The notes beneath the pieces were generated by a model that worked only from the letters and a program-made list of their open reading frames with translations, had not been told where the DNA came from and ran no database searches. Positions 1-12,511 of a stretch of DNA of 64,000 bases are shown piece by piece. The first letter of the stretch is position 1, and each line of letters opens with the position of its first letter. The stretch spans positions 7,564,001 to 7,628,000 of the forward strand of contig NC_079879.1 of the NCBI RefSeq assembly GCF_029227915.1, in the 5' to 3' direction. The DNA comes from Hydractinia symbiolongicarpus. Its lineage: Eukaryota; Cnidaria; Hydrozoa; Anthoathecata; Hydractiniidae. Both the position numbers and the translations under genes were made by a program.

Positions 1-359
1 GTGCGTAAGAAATCCAGTCTCTATTAGAGCTCAATTATTATGCTGAATTGTCAACGCTGGATTAAATAATATATAAGATATCACATGTAAAATCCACCTT
101 AATGCAACTTCCTTATTGGAACTTTTACAACGGATCTAAATGGCTAGGTATTCGCCTGTAAAAATTTTTGTCGTGACATATAAAAAAATACGATAAGTTT
201 CAGAGACTATTAAAAAATCCAAAATATTAGTTAAAAAGAGTAAAAAAAGAGCCATTTTTACAAAAAAAATTAAGATAAACTTCCATGATGGGCGTTTTTA
301 AAAATTTTATACATCTTGCGTACGCCCAAAATTTGATTTTTTTTTATCTAAGGCTACTT

Positions 360-535
360 TAGTTAGAGAAACTTTCGCGAGAAAAACTTTCGCGAAATCG
401 CGATTTTTCGCCATTTTTACGAAAATTTGCGGATTTCTACATTCGCAAAACTTTATCTCGCGAAAGTTTCCAAATTCTTTATTCGCGAAAGTTCATCCAA
501 AAAATTTCGCGAAACTTTCTCCAAGTTAAATTATA
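360..535. repeat. TTCGCGAA-rich imperfect inverted repeat
   Basis: The stretch repeats cores such as ACTTTCGCGA and TTCGCGAAAG several times in both orientations, so it can fold on itself. Similar clusters occur at about 21440-21495 and 46885-47160. It lies in an intron of the importin-alpha gene. It looks like a dispersed fold-back or MITE family; no coding potential is seen. The rest of 1-550 shows no exon that I can recognise. Confidence 0.6.
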
Positions 536-550
536 TTATAGGAAGCTTAC

Positions 551-3500
551 TGCAATAGTTCCACCAATCTTCTGCACACCCCAGCATCAATGACAGCCTG
601 AATTTTTTCGTTCGGACCGTCGGATAAGTAAGCAATCGCCCAGCATGTATCGGCTAATACATCTGCATCGTGATGAAACAAAAGACGAGACAACGTTGGT
701 AGGGCAGGTGAAACTTTGTGAAACTCAGGTGGAGGGTTTTTGCCACGGCATAGATTTGATAAACACCACACAGCGTTTCGAGTCATGGTGATTTTGGTGG
801 ATTGGTCCAGCAATCTTACAACACAAACAAAAAAGTTATCACCGAGAAGCATAATTGTAAGTCAACCCAATAATAATCTAGCTTACTTTAACAAAGGATC
901 CAATATTCCATTATCTGTAACGTAATTTCGACATTCGGTATTGTCGCCAGCTATGTTACCCAACGCCCACACGGACTAACAAGATGAAAAAAAAAGATAT
1001 AGAATGAATGTGCTAAAACCAGAAATACTTTAAAAATTGGAAAATATCGCTTCAACCTAAACATAATACAGTAAATGTCCCTCAAAGGGGCCATAAAGTT
1101 TTGGTCCACTTGGTGAAGCTCTTCTCCCACTAACTGAGACTTTTTCAAGAGTTAGAATTCTTTGAACTTTTTTTATTATATTTTTCGGTAATTGATTTTG
1201 AAATTATTTTTCCGATTTTTGTAAACTTCTAACATCACAGTCCGTGGCTTTCAGACCACAATAAAAGCTTATTTTCAACTCGGTCAGCAGTGTGTTGTTA
1301 TTTTTCTTCGATTTTTATCATTCGAATTTTATTCCTATAGTTTCATTCGTTTTTTAAATTTCTCTGGAAAGTGATTGCATTGACGTCCCACGCAAGTGAA
1401 GTTTTTTGCTCAAGGGACTTTAAAAAAGGTTATCCAGGGTCTCACTTAAGCAAGTATTTTTTCCTTGGATTTAGTAAAGATTTTTTAAGGAAAATTTGGT
1501 CCCTATTATCTGGGGTTGTATTCAACACGAGTGTACTGTACACAAATTTTTAAACCTGTTCTTGAACATCTTCATGGGGAGACAGCAATAATTGAATAAA
1601 CGTTGGAACAGCGCCTGCTTCAATTACGTATCTTGTTTGAAGTGATGTACCAGAAGCAATGTTGGTTAAGGCCCATGCTGCTTCGAACTAAAAGAAAACA
1701 TTTGGTTTAAATTGCTGACTTTGGTTATTATATCTTGGCATGGCGTTATTTGGGTTCAAGCTACATTTATCTGATTTTTCTTTCTTGATTTTTCTGATTT
1801 GAAAATGAGAAGTGCATTGCAAGAGTTAATTTTGTTTCGCAAACATTAACTTTCACAATTAAAAATATTTTTTTTACGTTTATTAACTGTTGTTAATTAA
1901 TACTCAGAAAATTCAGCGAAATGATTTTTTTCAAATGTGACCAAATTTAACCTACAAAATATTTGCAAAACTACTGAGAACGATTTTACCCTGTTATGGT
2001 TGAAAAGAACACTTTTTTAGCTAAGATTTAATCAAATGGCTTTGCCACATTAAATATAGTTTAATTGAGAACTTCTCTTCAAAGTTTTGAACGACACAAA
2101 AGTGACTAAAAAAGCACTGATCTTTAAATGTTGTCTAACCTTTCAAAAAAATACTAACTTAACAAAACAACAAGGATATAAATTTCTCTGTCAATTTAGG
2201 ATTAGCTCCTTGGTGAAATGTAAAAAAATATGTACCTGCAGAACATTATTAGTCGACTGTTGCAAAAACAAAACTAGTCGAGGTACAACACCAGCCTCAA
2301 TCACCTCATCAATTGGGGGGTTGGGATCTAAATTAAAAAAAACAGTATGTTTTTGGAAAAAAAACTTGTATGTAAAAATGGACTATATCGGATGGTTACT
2401 GATTACAATATGTGAAGTTATACCTTTTGAAAGAAGTTTTCGAAAGAGTTGTGTAGAATGCAACTGAGCGGCTGGGTCATCTGACATTATCTCACGTAAC
2501 ATAGATGGTAGAGCTTCATGAAACTGAAAAAAAATCAACACATGAAACACAAGAAACAATTTAAGTTAGTAGAATCTATTGAGCGAAATAAATAACTGGA
2601 TGCCCAACATTTCTAAGGTGAAATAAAACAAACATTGATTTTTTGACATGTTCTTTACAATGAATGTGCACTGACCGAGCCATCTTTCACATTTATTGTT
2701 GTCGACTCTCCTTGAGATTGTGATTCAACATCGACATTTCTTCTTTTGAATAGCTGAAATTAAAAAAAACACTTGTTTCCATGATCAACATTAAGCCTTG
2801 GCAGAAATAAAATACTCATGTGTGGTGCATCACAAAATAAAACTTGTTGTTTGGTGTATGATAATAAGATAAACGCTCCTTATAACAAGTTGGTGTGTGC
2901 ATTACATGGAAACATATATAAATTTTTACACGAAACAGAATACAGGGTACATAATTGTGCCATGAAAGACCATTTTAGGTAAATACTTCTGTATTTTCTA
3001 TTGCTTAACAAATTGTCTCTCAAAATCTTAGTACACGTCTTTTCTTGTACCTTGTAGGATTAGGTCATAAGATTCTACCTTGTATTTTCCTGTACCTGAA
3101 AAACCTTGTCAACACACGCGTGTATGTCACTCATGTATTAGTTGTGGTAATTTGTTATAAAACAAACATAGAAATAATATATGAAGTAAATCCTGATTTA
3201 AGAATCACTCCTTGGTAAATATCCTCATCAGTTAAATTAGTTAAATTAAAATCTATTCGTGGACCTGCAAAATTGTACCATGCATATGCAAAACAGCCAA
3301 AGGCCACGGAGGAGCAATGCAACAATAACAGTAATAGTGATCGACAATCTTAGACTCTATTTTGAAATTGAAGAGTGACAGGAAATGAAAGGTAACATGA
3401 AAACAACCACACTCTTTTTTTGTGACTGTACAAGAAAAAAAATTTACATTGTAAATTGTTTCAGATGGGGAGTCCTGCCCCTCAGTTCGCTCAACATGGT

Positions 3501-6500
3501 TAAACAATGTTGTTTTTACAATCACTTTTAAAAACGCTAAATAAGCACATTTTGATAAGAGTTATCTCTGGTTTATTAAGAATGAGAACACAAGGTACAG
3601 GATAATGAATAAATCGAATTCATATTTAACCCTTGAACTTTGTAAGATTAATAGCATGAAATTAACAGATCTTTAAATAAATGGTTTATCATGCAGGTTA
3701 AGCAAAGTTTAGGTTCATGCCAGGCACACGTGTACCTCAATTTCAAAGCCCTGTGGCACAGTTGCAACATTTATGCATAGTCAGCTTGTTGTAAACTGAA
3801 GGTGTTTTTTAGAAAATATGCGTTTTATAGAGGCTTGATACATAATATGATAGTCCTTGTTTAAATAAATCTTGTTCTGCGAGTGTTTTTACACCATGAA
3901 GTCTTTTCATAAACTGAAAGTTTTATGTAACATTCTAACTAAGAGGGTGAAACTATTTAAACTATTTAAACTAAATACATGTCCCTGTTTATGGTTTAAA
4001 CAAGGCGCTAATGCAGGATCCTTTGAAAAAGAAGGGTTTTAATCAACTTGCAAATATAGTACTGTTTTGTCCAGAATTAAAAACGACACCCTGACAATTT
4101 GCTAAGTGCCCAGCCTTTTTGCAAAAGGCACAAAAACAGTTGGGTAAGAGCCCACATCTGGGATAATCAGACCCTTGATTGGTCAAATTAAATTTTTTTA
4201 TACTCGGGAGGGGGGAGAGGTCAAAATATAATATTAAATAAACAGAAAACGCCGAAAGTAACAAGCAGAAATTGCGTACATGAGCAAGCACAAATCTGAA
4301 CTTCATTGAATAAGCTACAGACATATTTTGTGTGGAATTATCTATTCATTCAGCAGTATAAGGCATTGGTAGATTAATAATGAAGAAGCTTCGAATTATC
4401 ATTTGCAGTGTATTCTGGTGAAAGGATGTTGACTTTGTTCAAAAATTTCTAAACTTCCGGCCTCTTGGAATATTATTTTCAGCAACAACAAAAAAAGATC
4501 CCAGACCAAACTCACCATAAAAACATTGTTTCTATTTTTATATCGCCATCTGTATGTAACACACACTAGAGTAATATCTTTAATATTTCTTTGGTGGTCA
4601 TTGTGTGAAAGAAAGAAATGGTGTTTTTTTAAGCAGGTGGCTAAGTTTTACTTGCAGGTGAAAGATGAGACAAACTTGATGTAATTTCATTTCATTGTTC
4701 AAGATTCTTAATAAGATATAGCATGGTGATGATTTTAAAACAAAATAAAGCATTGTTTGAAGGGGAACTAAACACAATTTTTTTTTTTACTTTATTTCTA
4801 CTGTTGTTTCATAAGTGAAACAACAGTAGAAGTGGTGTAAATATAAACTTTATCGCCTCAAAATATGGCTACTAAACCCAACCCCTACTTCCGTAAAAAA
4901 AGACTGGGTCGAATGTGATTTGTGACATTGCAAAGTGCAAAAAGTTCAAACTTATGTAGCGGCTGCTTTGTTTGAGCTACAAATTTGATAAAATATACCT
5001 AACTAGTAATTCAATTTGATTTTATGATAAATATACCAAGTTGTCCAGCTTTCAGTGGTACAAGTCACTCCCTCGTGTGACAAAGAGCTCTGTTTTAATA
5101 AGATCTTCAGAAAATTGTTGCAAGCGAGGAGAAGAAAAGAGACCTTACTAAAAGATTCTCGGGTTTTATCTGCTTGTAATACCTTACTGGTGATTGTTTG
5201 CAAAGGGATACGATGATAAGACAAAGTTTATCTGGACTTCTTAAATGCAAGAAAATATAGTTTCTTCATATTTGCATATATTCGTGGGTCATCAATGTTA
5301 ATGTTTAATATTGTGATTCTCTTTGTTCTTATAGTACTCTGGACAATAGAACATCGTGAAGGTGTATTCTATACCAAAAGGGGAAGCAAAGATATAAACA
5401 CCAACAGGTAATATCCTATATATCTCTTTAACAATCAAATCCATGCATTGTACAATATATTTTCACTTTTATTTTATTGATGTCATTTCACTTATTTTTT
5501 TCCCTTTTCCCCTTTTCCATTTTTAAATTTTTAATTTATTTTTATTTTCATCCTTTTCGCCTCTAAACTAACAAAAAATAGTTTTGTATTTTAGTTTTAG
5601 GCAAATAAGAATCTAAGGGTAAACACTGCAATACTATTTAACTAGAGTGAGCTAACAGGTGAACCAAAGTCATCAACATTTTTAATATCAAACGAAAGCA
5701 ATACTGGTTTGTATAGGCACACAGTTTTAAAATCCATTTTCAGTGATACACTTCCTTCTTAGCAGAAAAATTGTTTTTATTACGCCCTTAAAATGCAAAT
5801 TCTGAAAGTGAGGTGCATCACACAATAGAATAAAAAAAGGATGAGTTTTTGCTCTCCTTCATCGTTATGATTTCATTTTTTTGTAAGCATTTTGCAAATA
5901 TAAATTCCAGACCATTTTGTGAGCGGTGTGTGATCGCACGCATTTTTAATAATTTTTCAATTATTTCGTAATTTCAATAATTTGGGAAAGCTTTCACAGA
6001 CATAAAAAAACCCAAAGATTTACACATGCGATAAATCTGCTAAGTGTGGGGGGCGTACTTGTTATCATACTCCTCTCACAAAATGGTCTGAATAAATATC
6101 TTTAGAAATGGGTAATGTGGGTAACATGTTATATACATTAGAAGCAAAAAACAACGAATTAACAAAGTGGAAAGCAAACGCAAAACAGCTTAGATTTTTA
6201 ATTCAACAAAGATTTAAAACTATCTCCATTTTTAATACTAGCTACATTCAAATACCTATATACTTCCTATAAATCAGTTTAAAAAGAATTAATTTAGAGG
6301 AGAAACAACCACAAAGATTGTTACATTCTTTTCTTAACAGGTTGTCCTGTTTTTAAAATGGAATAAATTTTCATTGTCTTGTTTTCAACTGGGATAAGGC
6401 GTTCTAAAAGAAAAAATGTCACGTTTGCAAGATGGTATAAGCCACAAACGCCTATAATATAAGGGCGAGTTCAGGTGACTTTTCGAATTAAAATGGCGTT

Positions 6501-9500
6501 TGTCCTACAAAACCGCCTGCATTTTCCTGAACTCGCCTAGAGCATTCCTGAAATGCATTGTAATTCCCGAAATTCCTTGTAACATACCATGCGGACAATA
6601 GTTGGAGGAAGGCGCACAAAGAGAAAGTAGTATTTTATCGAAAACCATCAAAAATAGTTCTTTTAAGAACTTCGCTACCACACATAGTGAGTTTATTTTA
6701 ATTTTTATAGTTTTTTGAATCATTAGTGTCTGTTTTTCTTCTTTTTTCGGTTATTGTTTGGGTCTTTGCAGGTTTTTTTGGGCAAATACTGAAAATTTTT
6801 TTCAAAACGTCGAACTCGCCCGCACTTTTTACTGGACATGCGGCTTATCAGTGTTTTGCCGGGATTTCGAACGCTGCCTAGATTATGTATGGCAGCTTGC
6901 CCAGTTTATAAACAGGGCAGATAATATATATTCGGGGAAACATAATCAGGACAGGCCAGCTGCATACAACAGTTAAAAATATGTGGCAGGCTGGTTTATA
7001 TACAAACAGTCTAATATCATTTGTTATATACTTAAAGGGGAACTCCAGTAAAAATCACTTTTTTCTTTTTTGTTCTATACGGACTTAGAATAGCATAAGA
7101 AATAAAAAAAACGTACTTCACTTGTTTTCCTTATTTAAAATTATTGTACTAGCCTTCGCATATTCAATTTTTTTCTCATAAAAAAAAACAGACAGGCTTG
7201 ATTTCATTTAGGACGGGACCCGATTATAAATAATGAATACACATCGTGCAGAAAGTTCAAGGGAGCACAGAGAACATTCATATTAAGAACTATAGCTTAC
7301 AATAAATTACTTTTTGTAAGTAATTTAAGTTTAAATCTTTAAAAAATGGTTAGTTGCTTTGCGTTTCAATGTACCAATCGACCAGAGAAATGTAAAGATG
7401 TAAGTTTTCACAGAATCCCGTCTGTGAAAAAGAAAGAACTCAAACAAAAATGGCTAAACAAAATACGACGTAGAGGTGATCTACCAAGCGACCAAAGTTT
7501 TTAAATTTGGTTGGCACACTTCACAGATAGTTCTTTTAAAAGAGATCTCCAGGATAAACTTCCATATTAAAATATTGCCACTTTGTAAAAATGCAATTTT
7601 AGCTAGTGAACGCGATCAAAGTTTCTCATTTCTTCTCATTTCATTATTTGCACTTATATCCAGAGAACACAACCAAATAACGTTTTGTACATTTTTATAT
7701 TAAATAAAAGAACATTATACCAACTACAATACAATCACAGACAAAAAAGTTTTCTAGTTACACATGTATCTTTCGTAGCGCTCAAGTTTCTATTTGCCGA
7801 ATGCCGAATATTTTCAGGGGGTAAATGTACCCATTTTCTTCAATCTTTGTTACTGTTTAATGCTGCATGTAATGCTGATAATGCAGTTCCTAAAAAAAGC
7901 TTTGTCACAACAACCACTTATAAATCAGTAGCTTCTGCAACGAATTTATGACCTACCATAATCATAAGAATAATTTTTATTTATACAATATTAATTAACC
8001 CCAGTTTTACCAACTTATCACGACCCGAACATTATTCGACCTTTCGATCATGCATTTCAATGGTCCTCCATCACGAAGAAAATTTCAACGTTACATAAAA
8101 TTTGTTTGCATTTGTGCGCAAAAAAGCGTGTGCAGAGGAAAAATATTGCTGAACTGTGATATAAAAATAAATGATTTTTTACTGAAGCAAATGATAAAGT
8201 ATTTTGACGAAAAGAATGTTAAAAAAAGCGATTAAATATATTTTTTATTTCTTTAAAAAGAAAATATTTTGCTAAGAACGCTGCTTTGAGTCAGTAAAAG
8301 ACAGCTTGTCACTTTGCATCATTATTAATTTCTCCCTTTCTCAAGAGGTTTGAATTCGTGTGACTGTAGCAAGTCTTTTTCATGAAGAGAATTATCCGAT
8401 TCTATGTTTTCTAAGTTATAATCTTCGTCATTATTACAAGACGTCTTATCAACGAACAATGTAAGGTAAGTAAACAAACTTTTAGAAGGTGTGCTGCTGA
8501 GCTCACGGACTTTCTGCATGATGTGACGTATGCTCATTTATTCGGACCTAGTTCTCTCAACATTACGCGACCTTGCAAATTTATTTAAAATTAAAGATGT
8601 TTACAGAATCGATTCAGGTATATATAAATAAAGATTTTTAACGATTGTAAAAGGTTTATTCTGACATATTTATGTATTGTCTAAATAATTTTTTTTCAAA
8701 TATTTTTTTAATATTTATAATATAGTCAGCTTGTTGTAAACTGAAGGTGTTTTTTTAGAAAATATGCGTTTTATAGAAGCTTGATACATAATATAATAGT
8801 CCTTGTTTAAATAAATCTTGTTCTGCAAGTGTTTTTACACCATGAAGTCTTTTCATAAACTGAAAGTTTTATGTAACATTCTAACTAAGAGGGTGAAACT
8901 ATTTAAACTATTTAAACTAAATACATGTCCCTGTTTATGGTTTAAACAAGGCGCTTATGCAGGATCCTTTGAAAAAGAAGAGTTTTAATCAACTTGCAAA
9001 TATAGTACTGTTTTGTCCGGAATTAAAAACGACACCCTGACAATTTGCTAAGTGCCCAGCCTATTTGCAAAAGGCACAAAAACAGTTGGGTAAGAGCCCA
9101 CATCTGGGATAATCAGACCCTTGATTGGTAAAATTAAATTTTTTTATACTCGGGAGGGGGGAGGGGTCAAAATATAATATTAAATAAACAGGAGTGCCCC
9201 TTTAAAAAACAAACAACAGTCTAAAATTATTTGAGATATAGAACACACATAATCGGGGCTGGCAGGCTTTTATATCATTCGTGTCAAGCTATTAGCCATG
9301 GTGGCAAAGTTGTTGTTGTTCTCAAATAAAACGAAGTTTCGTGGAAACAAAATTTTGGGATTCTTAATCTACGTTTAGACTTTTTTTTCGCTATGCCAAG
9401 TTTTTAATGGTGTTTTATATCTTACAGAGAAATCCATTATTCTGTGACAATAATTCGTAAATGTTTGCCAATCACAGCCTGCATTTAGAATCCAGTCACC

Positions 9501-9884
9501 ACAACATAATCAGGGCAAAAAAACCATAATCGGGCCATGCGTACATAATCCTTTTCATAAACAGGCTGTTTTCGCAATCTGGCCAGAACATTGTTGTTCG
9601 TTTGCATAAAAACAGGAGGATTGCATTTTTTATCAAGCAAGAACAGCCTATATACTTTGGGAGAAGTCCTAGAATATTTAACTGATTGGATTTGAATTAT
9701 TTCCATTCTACTAGTAGAACTATACAGAAAAGAGAAAAATAAAATAAAATAATAAAAAACCAAAAAAAACAACCTGCTGCTCTCTTTTCGCCTTTCTAAT
9801 TTGAACTCCAGCTTCTTCTCTTCTTCTCCTTAATTCTTGGTTGTCTAGGGCTTTGTTTTTGTAGCTATTTAATCTAGAAGACAT
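551..9884 (-). CDS. KPNA: Importin subunit alpha (KPNA1/5/6 type), 5' part of gene
   Basis: Nuclear import adaptor: it binds classical nuclear localisation signals through armadillo repeats and importin-beta through an N-terminal IBB domain. Coding exons on the minus strand: 9884-9774, 2753-2676, 2523-2424, 2327-2236, 1687-1556, 975-887, 814-551. All have GT-AG borders and matching phases, giving about 289 residues starting [14 protein letters not shown]. The IBB basic run ([15 protein letters not shown]) lies in exons 1-2. Exons 3-7 hold the ARM repeats, with hallmark strings [42 protein letters not shown] and [17 protein letters not shown]. The [10 protein letters not shown] and [14 protein letters not shown] segments fit the alpha-1 clade (KPNA1/5/6) better than KPNA2 or KPNA3/4. 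The last exon ends in phase 2 at a good donor (550-549), so the C-terminal ARM repeats and stop lie before position 1. Family members are about 530 aa. Confidence 0.95.
3776..4241. repeat. 465-bp segment duplicated at 8724-9192
   Basis: From ATAGTCAGCTTGTTG to about AATAAACAG this sequence is nearly identical to, and in the same orientation as, 8724-9192, which is the right-hand part of the TTAA-flanked element at 7032-9205. The second copy continues into the terminal inverted repeat; this copy does not. It is therefore probably a truncated relative of that element within the same intron. The neighbouring intron sequence (2754-3775 and 4242-6436) shows no exon or other recognisable gene. Confidence 0.7.
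4797..4830. repeat. Perfect 15-bp hairpin
   Basis: TCTACTGTTGTTTCA, a 4-nt spacer TAAG, then its exact reverse complement. It sits just after an AAGGGGAACT motif (about 4761) that resembles the end of the TTAA-flanked element at 7032, so it may be a subterminal part of a DNA transposon. It lies in importin-alpha intron 1. Confidence 0.6.
6437..6850. mobile_element. MITE-like element with GGGCGAGTTC ends
   Basis: GGGCGAGTTCAGG at 6463 is mirrored by GAACTCGCCC at 6812-6821. Outside these, TATAAGCCACA on the left and the reverse complement of TGCGGCTTAT on the right extend the imperfect terminal repeats. A second, more diverged copy in the same orientation is at 54907-55680. No transposase is encoded; the short ORFs inside are not convincing. 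It lies in importin-alpha intron 1. The boundaries are approximate. Confidence 0.6.
7032..9205 (+). mobile_element. TTAA-flanked THAP transposon remnant (Kolobok-like)
   Basis: Both ends carry TTAA followed by matching inverted termini: AGGGGAACTCCAGT on the left and AGGGGCACTCCTGT on the right strand (two mismatches in 14). A TTAA target site together with a THAP zinc-finger ORF at the left end is the signature of Kolobok-type DNA transposons; piggyBac also uses TTAA but lacks THAP. The interior is broken into short ORFs (for example 8050-8235 + and 8325-8537 -) that I do not recognise, so the element is not autonomous. It inserted into importin-alpha intron 1, on the strand opposite to the gene. 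Confidence 0.65.
7346..7560 (+). pseudogene. Degenerate THAP domain (transposase N-terminus)
   Basis: From the ATG at 7346 the frame reads [16 protein letters not shown] then [20 protein letters not shown], which matches the start of a THAP C2CH DNA-binding domain: C-x4-C, HRIP and the invariant W. An in-frame TAA interrupts it at about 7501. After that the second zinc pair is damaged: [13 protein letters not shown] keeps the H of C-x2-H, but the expected Cys codon reads Trp. It is the likely N-terminus of the transposase of the surrounding TTAA-flanked element. Confidence 0.75.
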
Positions 9885-11330
9885 TTTGCTCGTGTTAAAA
9901 CTTGTTAACTAATGACAGTGTAGTCTTGTATCGTGAACCCCATGCATTTTTCGACTTTTCACGCTTCTTGTGTTGCCATTTTTGTTCTGACCTGCGCGGG
10001 GTGAGAGGTACGGTAGACGGTGTCGGCTTTCTATGATGTTTTGACGTCTGGATTCACCGCGGTAGGGATTAGAAAAACAGTCAGCCTCGTCCCAGGGGGT
10101 CTTTTTCTCTCTGACGAGAAATTCTTGTCTCGTATCCTGCATCCATGGTCCATGCACTGTTGTGTGCCAGGAGATTGATAGTCAGAGTCCTCTTGAAAGC
10201 TTTAACGAAGATAGCAATCTATTTTTGCAATCTCTGAATTCTGTTGTTTTAACTAAATATGGAATTCCTTAATCTCGTAAACCAGGGCATCTTGTATTTT
10301 TTCTACATCGGATATCTACATTGAGATTTTATATCGGAACAGCAAGATCGCCATCGCAATATAAAAAACGGACAAACGTGCGCTGTGAACGAGGTTGGGA
10401 ATTCCTGTTTTCAAATTCTTTCTGGCGGAACGGTACGAACAAGAACGGGAAATAACAGAAAATTTCATATTATATGGCGCACCAATACAGAAAGTAAACA
10501 TACTTTGCACAATTCTGGCGAAATAAACCTGGTATATCCTCCTTGTAAAATGGCCTGTGATTTTATGTGATAGTTTTAAATGCTTTTCCGATAGCCTAAA
10601 ACTCGATAATTTTTTCTCGATTTAATAACTTTTTTTTTAATTCTCCGTTTTGTTTGTGCCGGTGATCTTACCTCGTTTTATAGATGATATTCCCGGGTCC
10701 TCATTTTTTCTCCCTCTACTCCTCCAACACTATCCACACAACACACGGGGGCGAGGTGTTGTTCACCACACACGGCTTTTACGTTTCATAACTTGTCACA
10801 GTTTACACCACGTACTGGCGGCACATAAAGATCTTCTTTGCCAGGGGATGTAAACATCTCGAAAACAATTTCCCGAAAAAAAAACGTGTGATGGACACGT
10901 ATTGCCACAAAAACTATAAAGCTTCTGATTTTATTGTAGTTTGTATAAAAAAAACATCAACTAGATCCCTGAAGTAAAAAGGTCAGTTTTTTGTCAGTTA
11001 CTCCTTTCTACAAACATTTCCTTTGCTATATGGTAATAGGCTTAAGTTCTATGGTTAGCTAGCTATATGGTTATGGATGCAGTTTGCGAAACTTCTTACA
11101 GGCCCTTTTAGACGATAAATTTTTTGCGTAAAGTCACTAAATATGGTAGCTAACAGAAAAATATTGGGAGCAACTTTAGAATACCATTGCAACTTTTTAA
11201 TTTGTGGCCAACAAACCAACGAGTCAACATAGCCAATAAACAAACGAACCAACATAGCCAACTAACCCTACTAAGGTTATGTTTAGTGATTTTGTGTTGT
11301 ATTCTTCTGCATAGCTTGGGAACTACCACA
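9885..11330. other. Importin-alpha upstream region, no recognised gene
   Basis: The segment lies between the importin-alpha start codon (9884) and the LINE, so it should hold that gene's 5' UTR and promoter. 9900-10160 and 10640-10860 are more GC-rich than the surroundings, and short ORFs there show no family resemblance. About 11030-11280 is made of short degenerate repeats such as CCAACATAGCCAA. I see no RNA gene. Confidence 0.4.
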
Positions 11331-11407
11331 TGTAGGAGGGGACGGGACTAGGAAGTAATCGTTGGCCTGTTGGGGGATTTATTCTATTTATGTAGAAAAA
11401 GTAATAG

Positions 11408-12511
11408 ATGTTAGCTATGCGTGTTAATAGTCGTATTATAGTGATAAAGTTTTTGATAGGTGATAGGATTGTCACTTTTCTGTCAGTTTATGTTCCACAG
11501 TGTGGACTCGGTGAGGAAGATAAAGATAAGTTTTATGATGAGTTAATAGCAGTCACATCAAAGTTTGGAGACACTGAACTTATCATGGTGGGTGGCGACT
11601 TTAATGGTCATGTTGGGAAGTCATCTGAAGGTTATAGAGGTGTGCATGTAGGCTATGGATTTGGGAGCAGAAATAAGGAAGGGGAGAGATTGCTTGAGTT
11701 TGGAATGGCAACGGACATGGTGGTTTGCAACACATCATTCAGTAAGAGACAGAGTAGGCTGATAACATATGAGTCAGGTGGTTGTAAGACACAGATAGAT
11801 TACTTCCTGGTTAGAAAGTCAGACAAGAAAGTGGTGAAGGACGTGAAAGTTATATCGGGGGAAGAGTGTGTTTCCCAGCATAGGTTGCTGGTTTGTGATA
11901 TTATCTTGAAGAGTGTTAAAGAAGCCAAGGGAAAGTACAGGCCCCGTCGAAAAGTCTGGAAGCTGAAGGAAGAGATTGTAGCAAGACAATTTAGTGCAAA
12001 AGTTCACCAGTTAGCCCACAATGGTCAATGCGATAGTGACAATGTTGAAAGTACTTGGACTACTTCGAAGAATTGTCTTCTAGAAGCTTCTGATGATACC
12101 TGTGGGTGGACGAAAGGACCAGCTAGACATAGACAGACCTGGTGGTGGAATAATGAGGTTGACCAGTGTATAAAGGAAAAGAGGAAACTTTGGAAAGAGT
12201 GGAAGTCAGGTGGTAGTAAAAATATTTACTTAGAAGCTAAGCGTCACGCTCGTACAGCAGTGTATAAGGCAAAATCAGAAGCAGAGAGAAACAGATTTGC
12301 AGATGTGTTAAGAAGGGAAGACCAGCGCAATGAGGTATTCAAGATAGCAAAGCAAATGAAGAAGACTAATCAAGATGTTGTAGGTGAGAAGTGTATATGT
12401 AATGATGAAGGTGTTTTGGCTAGCACAGAAGAGGAGAAAAGGGTAGCTTGGAAGAATCATTATCAGAGGTTGCTTAAAACTTACCTCCCAAGAAAAATCA
12501 AGTTGACCTAA
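11408..12511 (+). CDS. LINE endonuclease domain and linker (fragment)
   Basis: The ORF carries the C-terminal two thirds of an APE-like endonuclease: VGGDFNGHVG (metal and DNA-binding GDFN), YGFGSRNKEGERLLEF, TQIDYFLVR (catalytic IDY) and SQHRLLVCD (the catalytic histidine region, SDH in other families). It would nick the target DNA to prime reverse transcription. Upstream, a shifted frame (EKVIDVSYA) continues the domain, so the ATG at 11408 is not the original start. The last codons (after about 12479) belong to the inserted DNA element, whose TIR supplies the stop. The protein resembles ORFs annotated as craniofacial development protein 2-like in other animals, which are RTE-derived. Confidence 0.8.
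   Translation: MLAMRVNSRIIVIKFLIGDRIVTFLSVYVPQCGLGEEDKDKFYDELIAVTSKFGDTELIMVGGDFNGHVGKSSEGYRGVHVGYGFGSRNKEGERLLEFGMATDMVVCNTSFSKRQSRLITYESGGCKTQIDYFLVRKSDKKVVKDVKVISGEECVSQHRLLVCDIILKSVKEAKGKYRPRRKVWKLKEEIVARQFSAKVHQLAHNGQCDSDNVESTWTTSKNCLLEASDDTCGWTKGPARHRQTWWWNNEVDQCIKEKRKLWKEWKSGGSKNIYLEAKRHARTAVYKAKSEAERNRFADVLRREDQRNEVFKIAKQMKKTNQDVVGEKCICNDEGVLASTEEEKRVAWKNHYQRLLKTYLPRKIKLT

Noticed and set aside
2087-2467. 126-codon plus ORF
   Set aside because: It is the antisense shadow of importin-alpha exons 2236-2327 and 2424-2523, which are supported by family motifs and phases.
9909-10157. 82-codon minus ORF just upstream of the importin-alpha start
   Set aside because: It most likely lies in the 5' UTR or promoter; no family resemblance beyond low-complexity basic sequence.
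10650-10853. Short plus ORF upstream of importin-alpha, GC-richer than its surroundings
   Set aside because: No recognisable domain, no splice context, and length within chance expectation.
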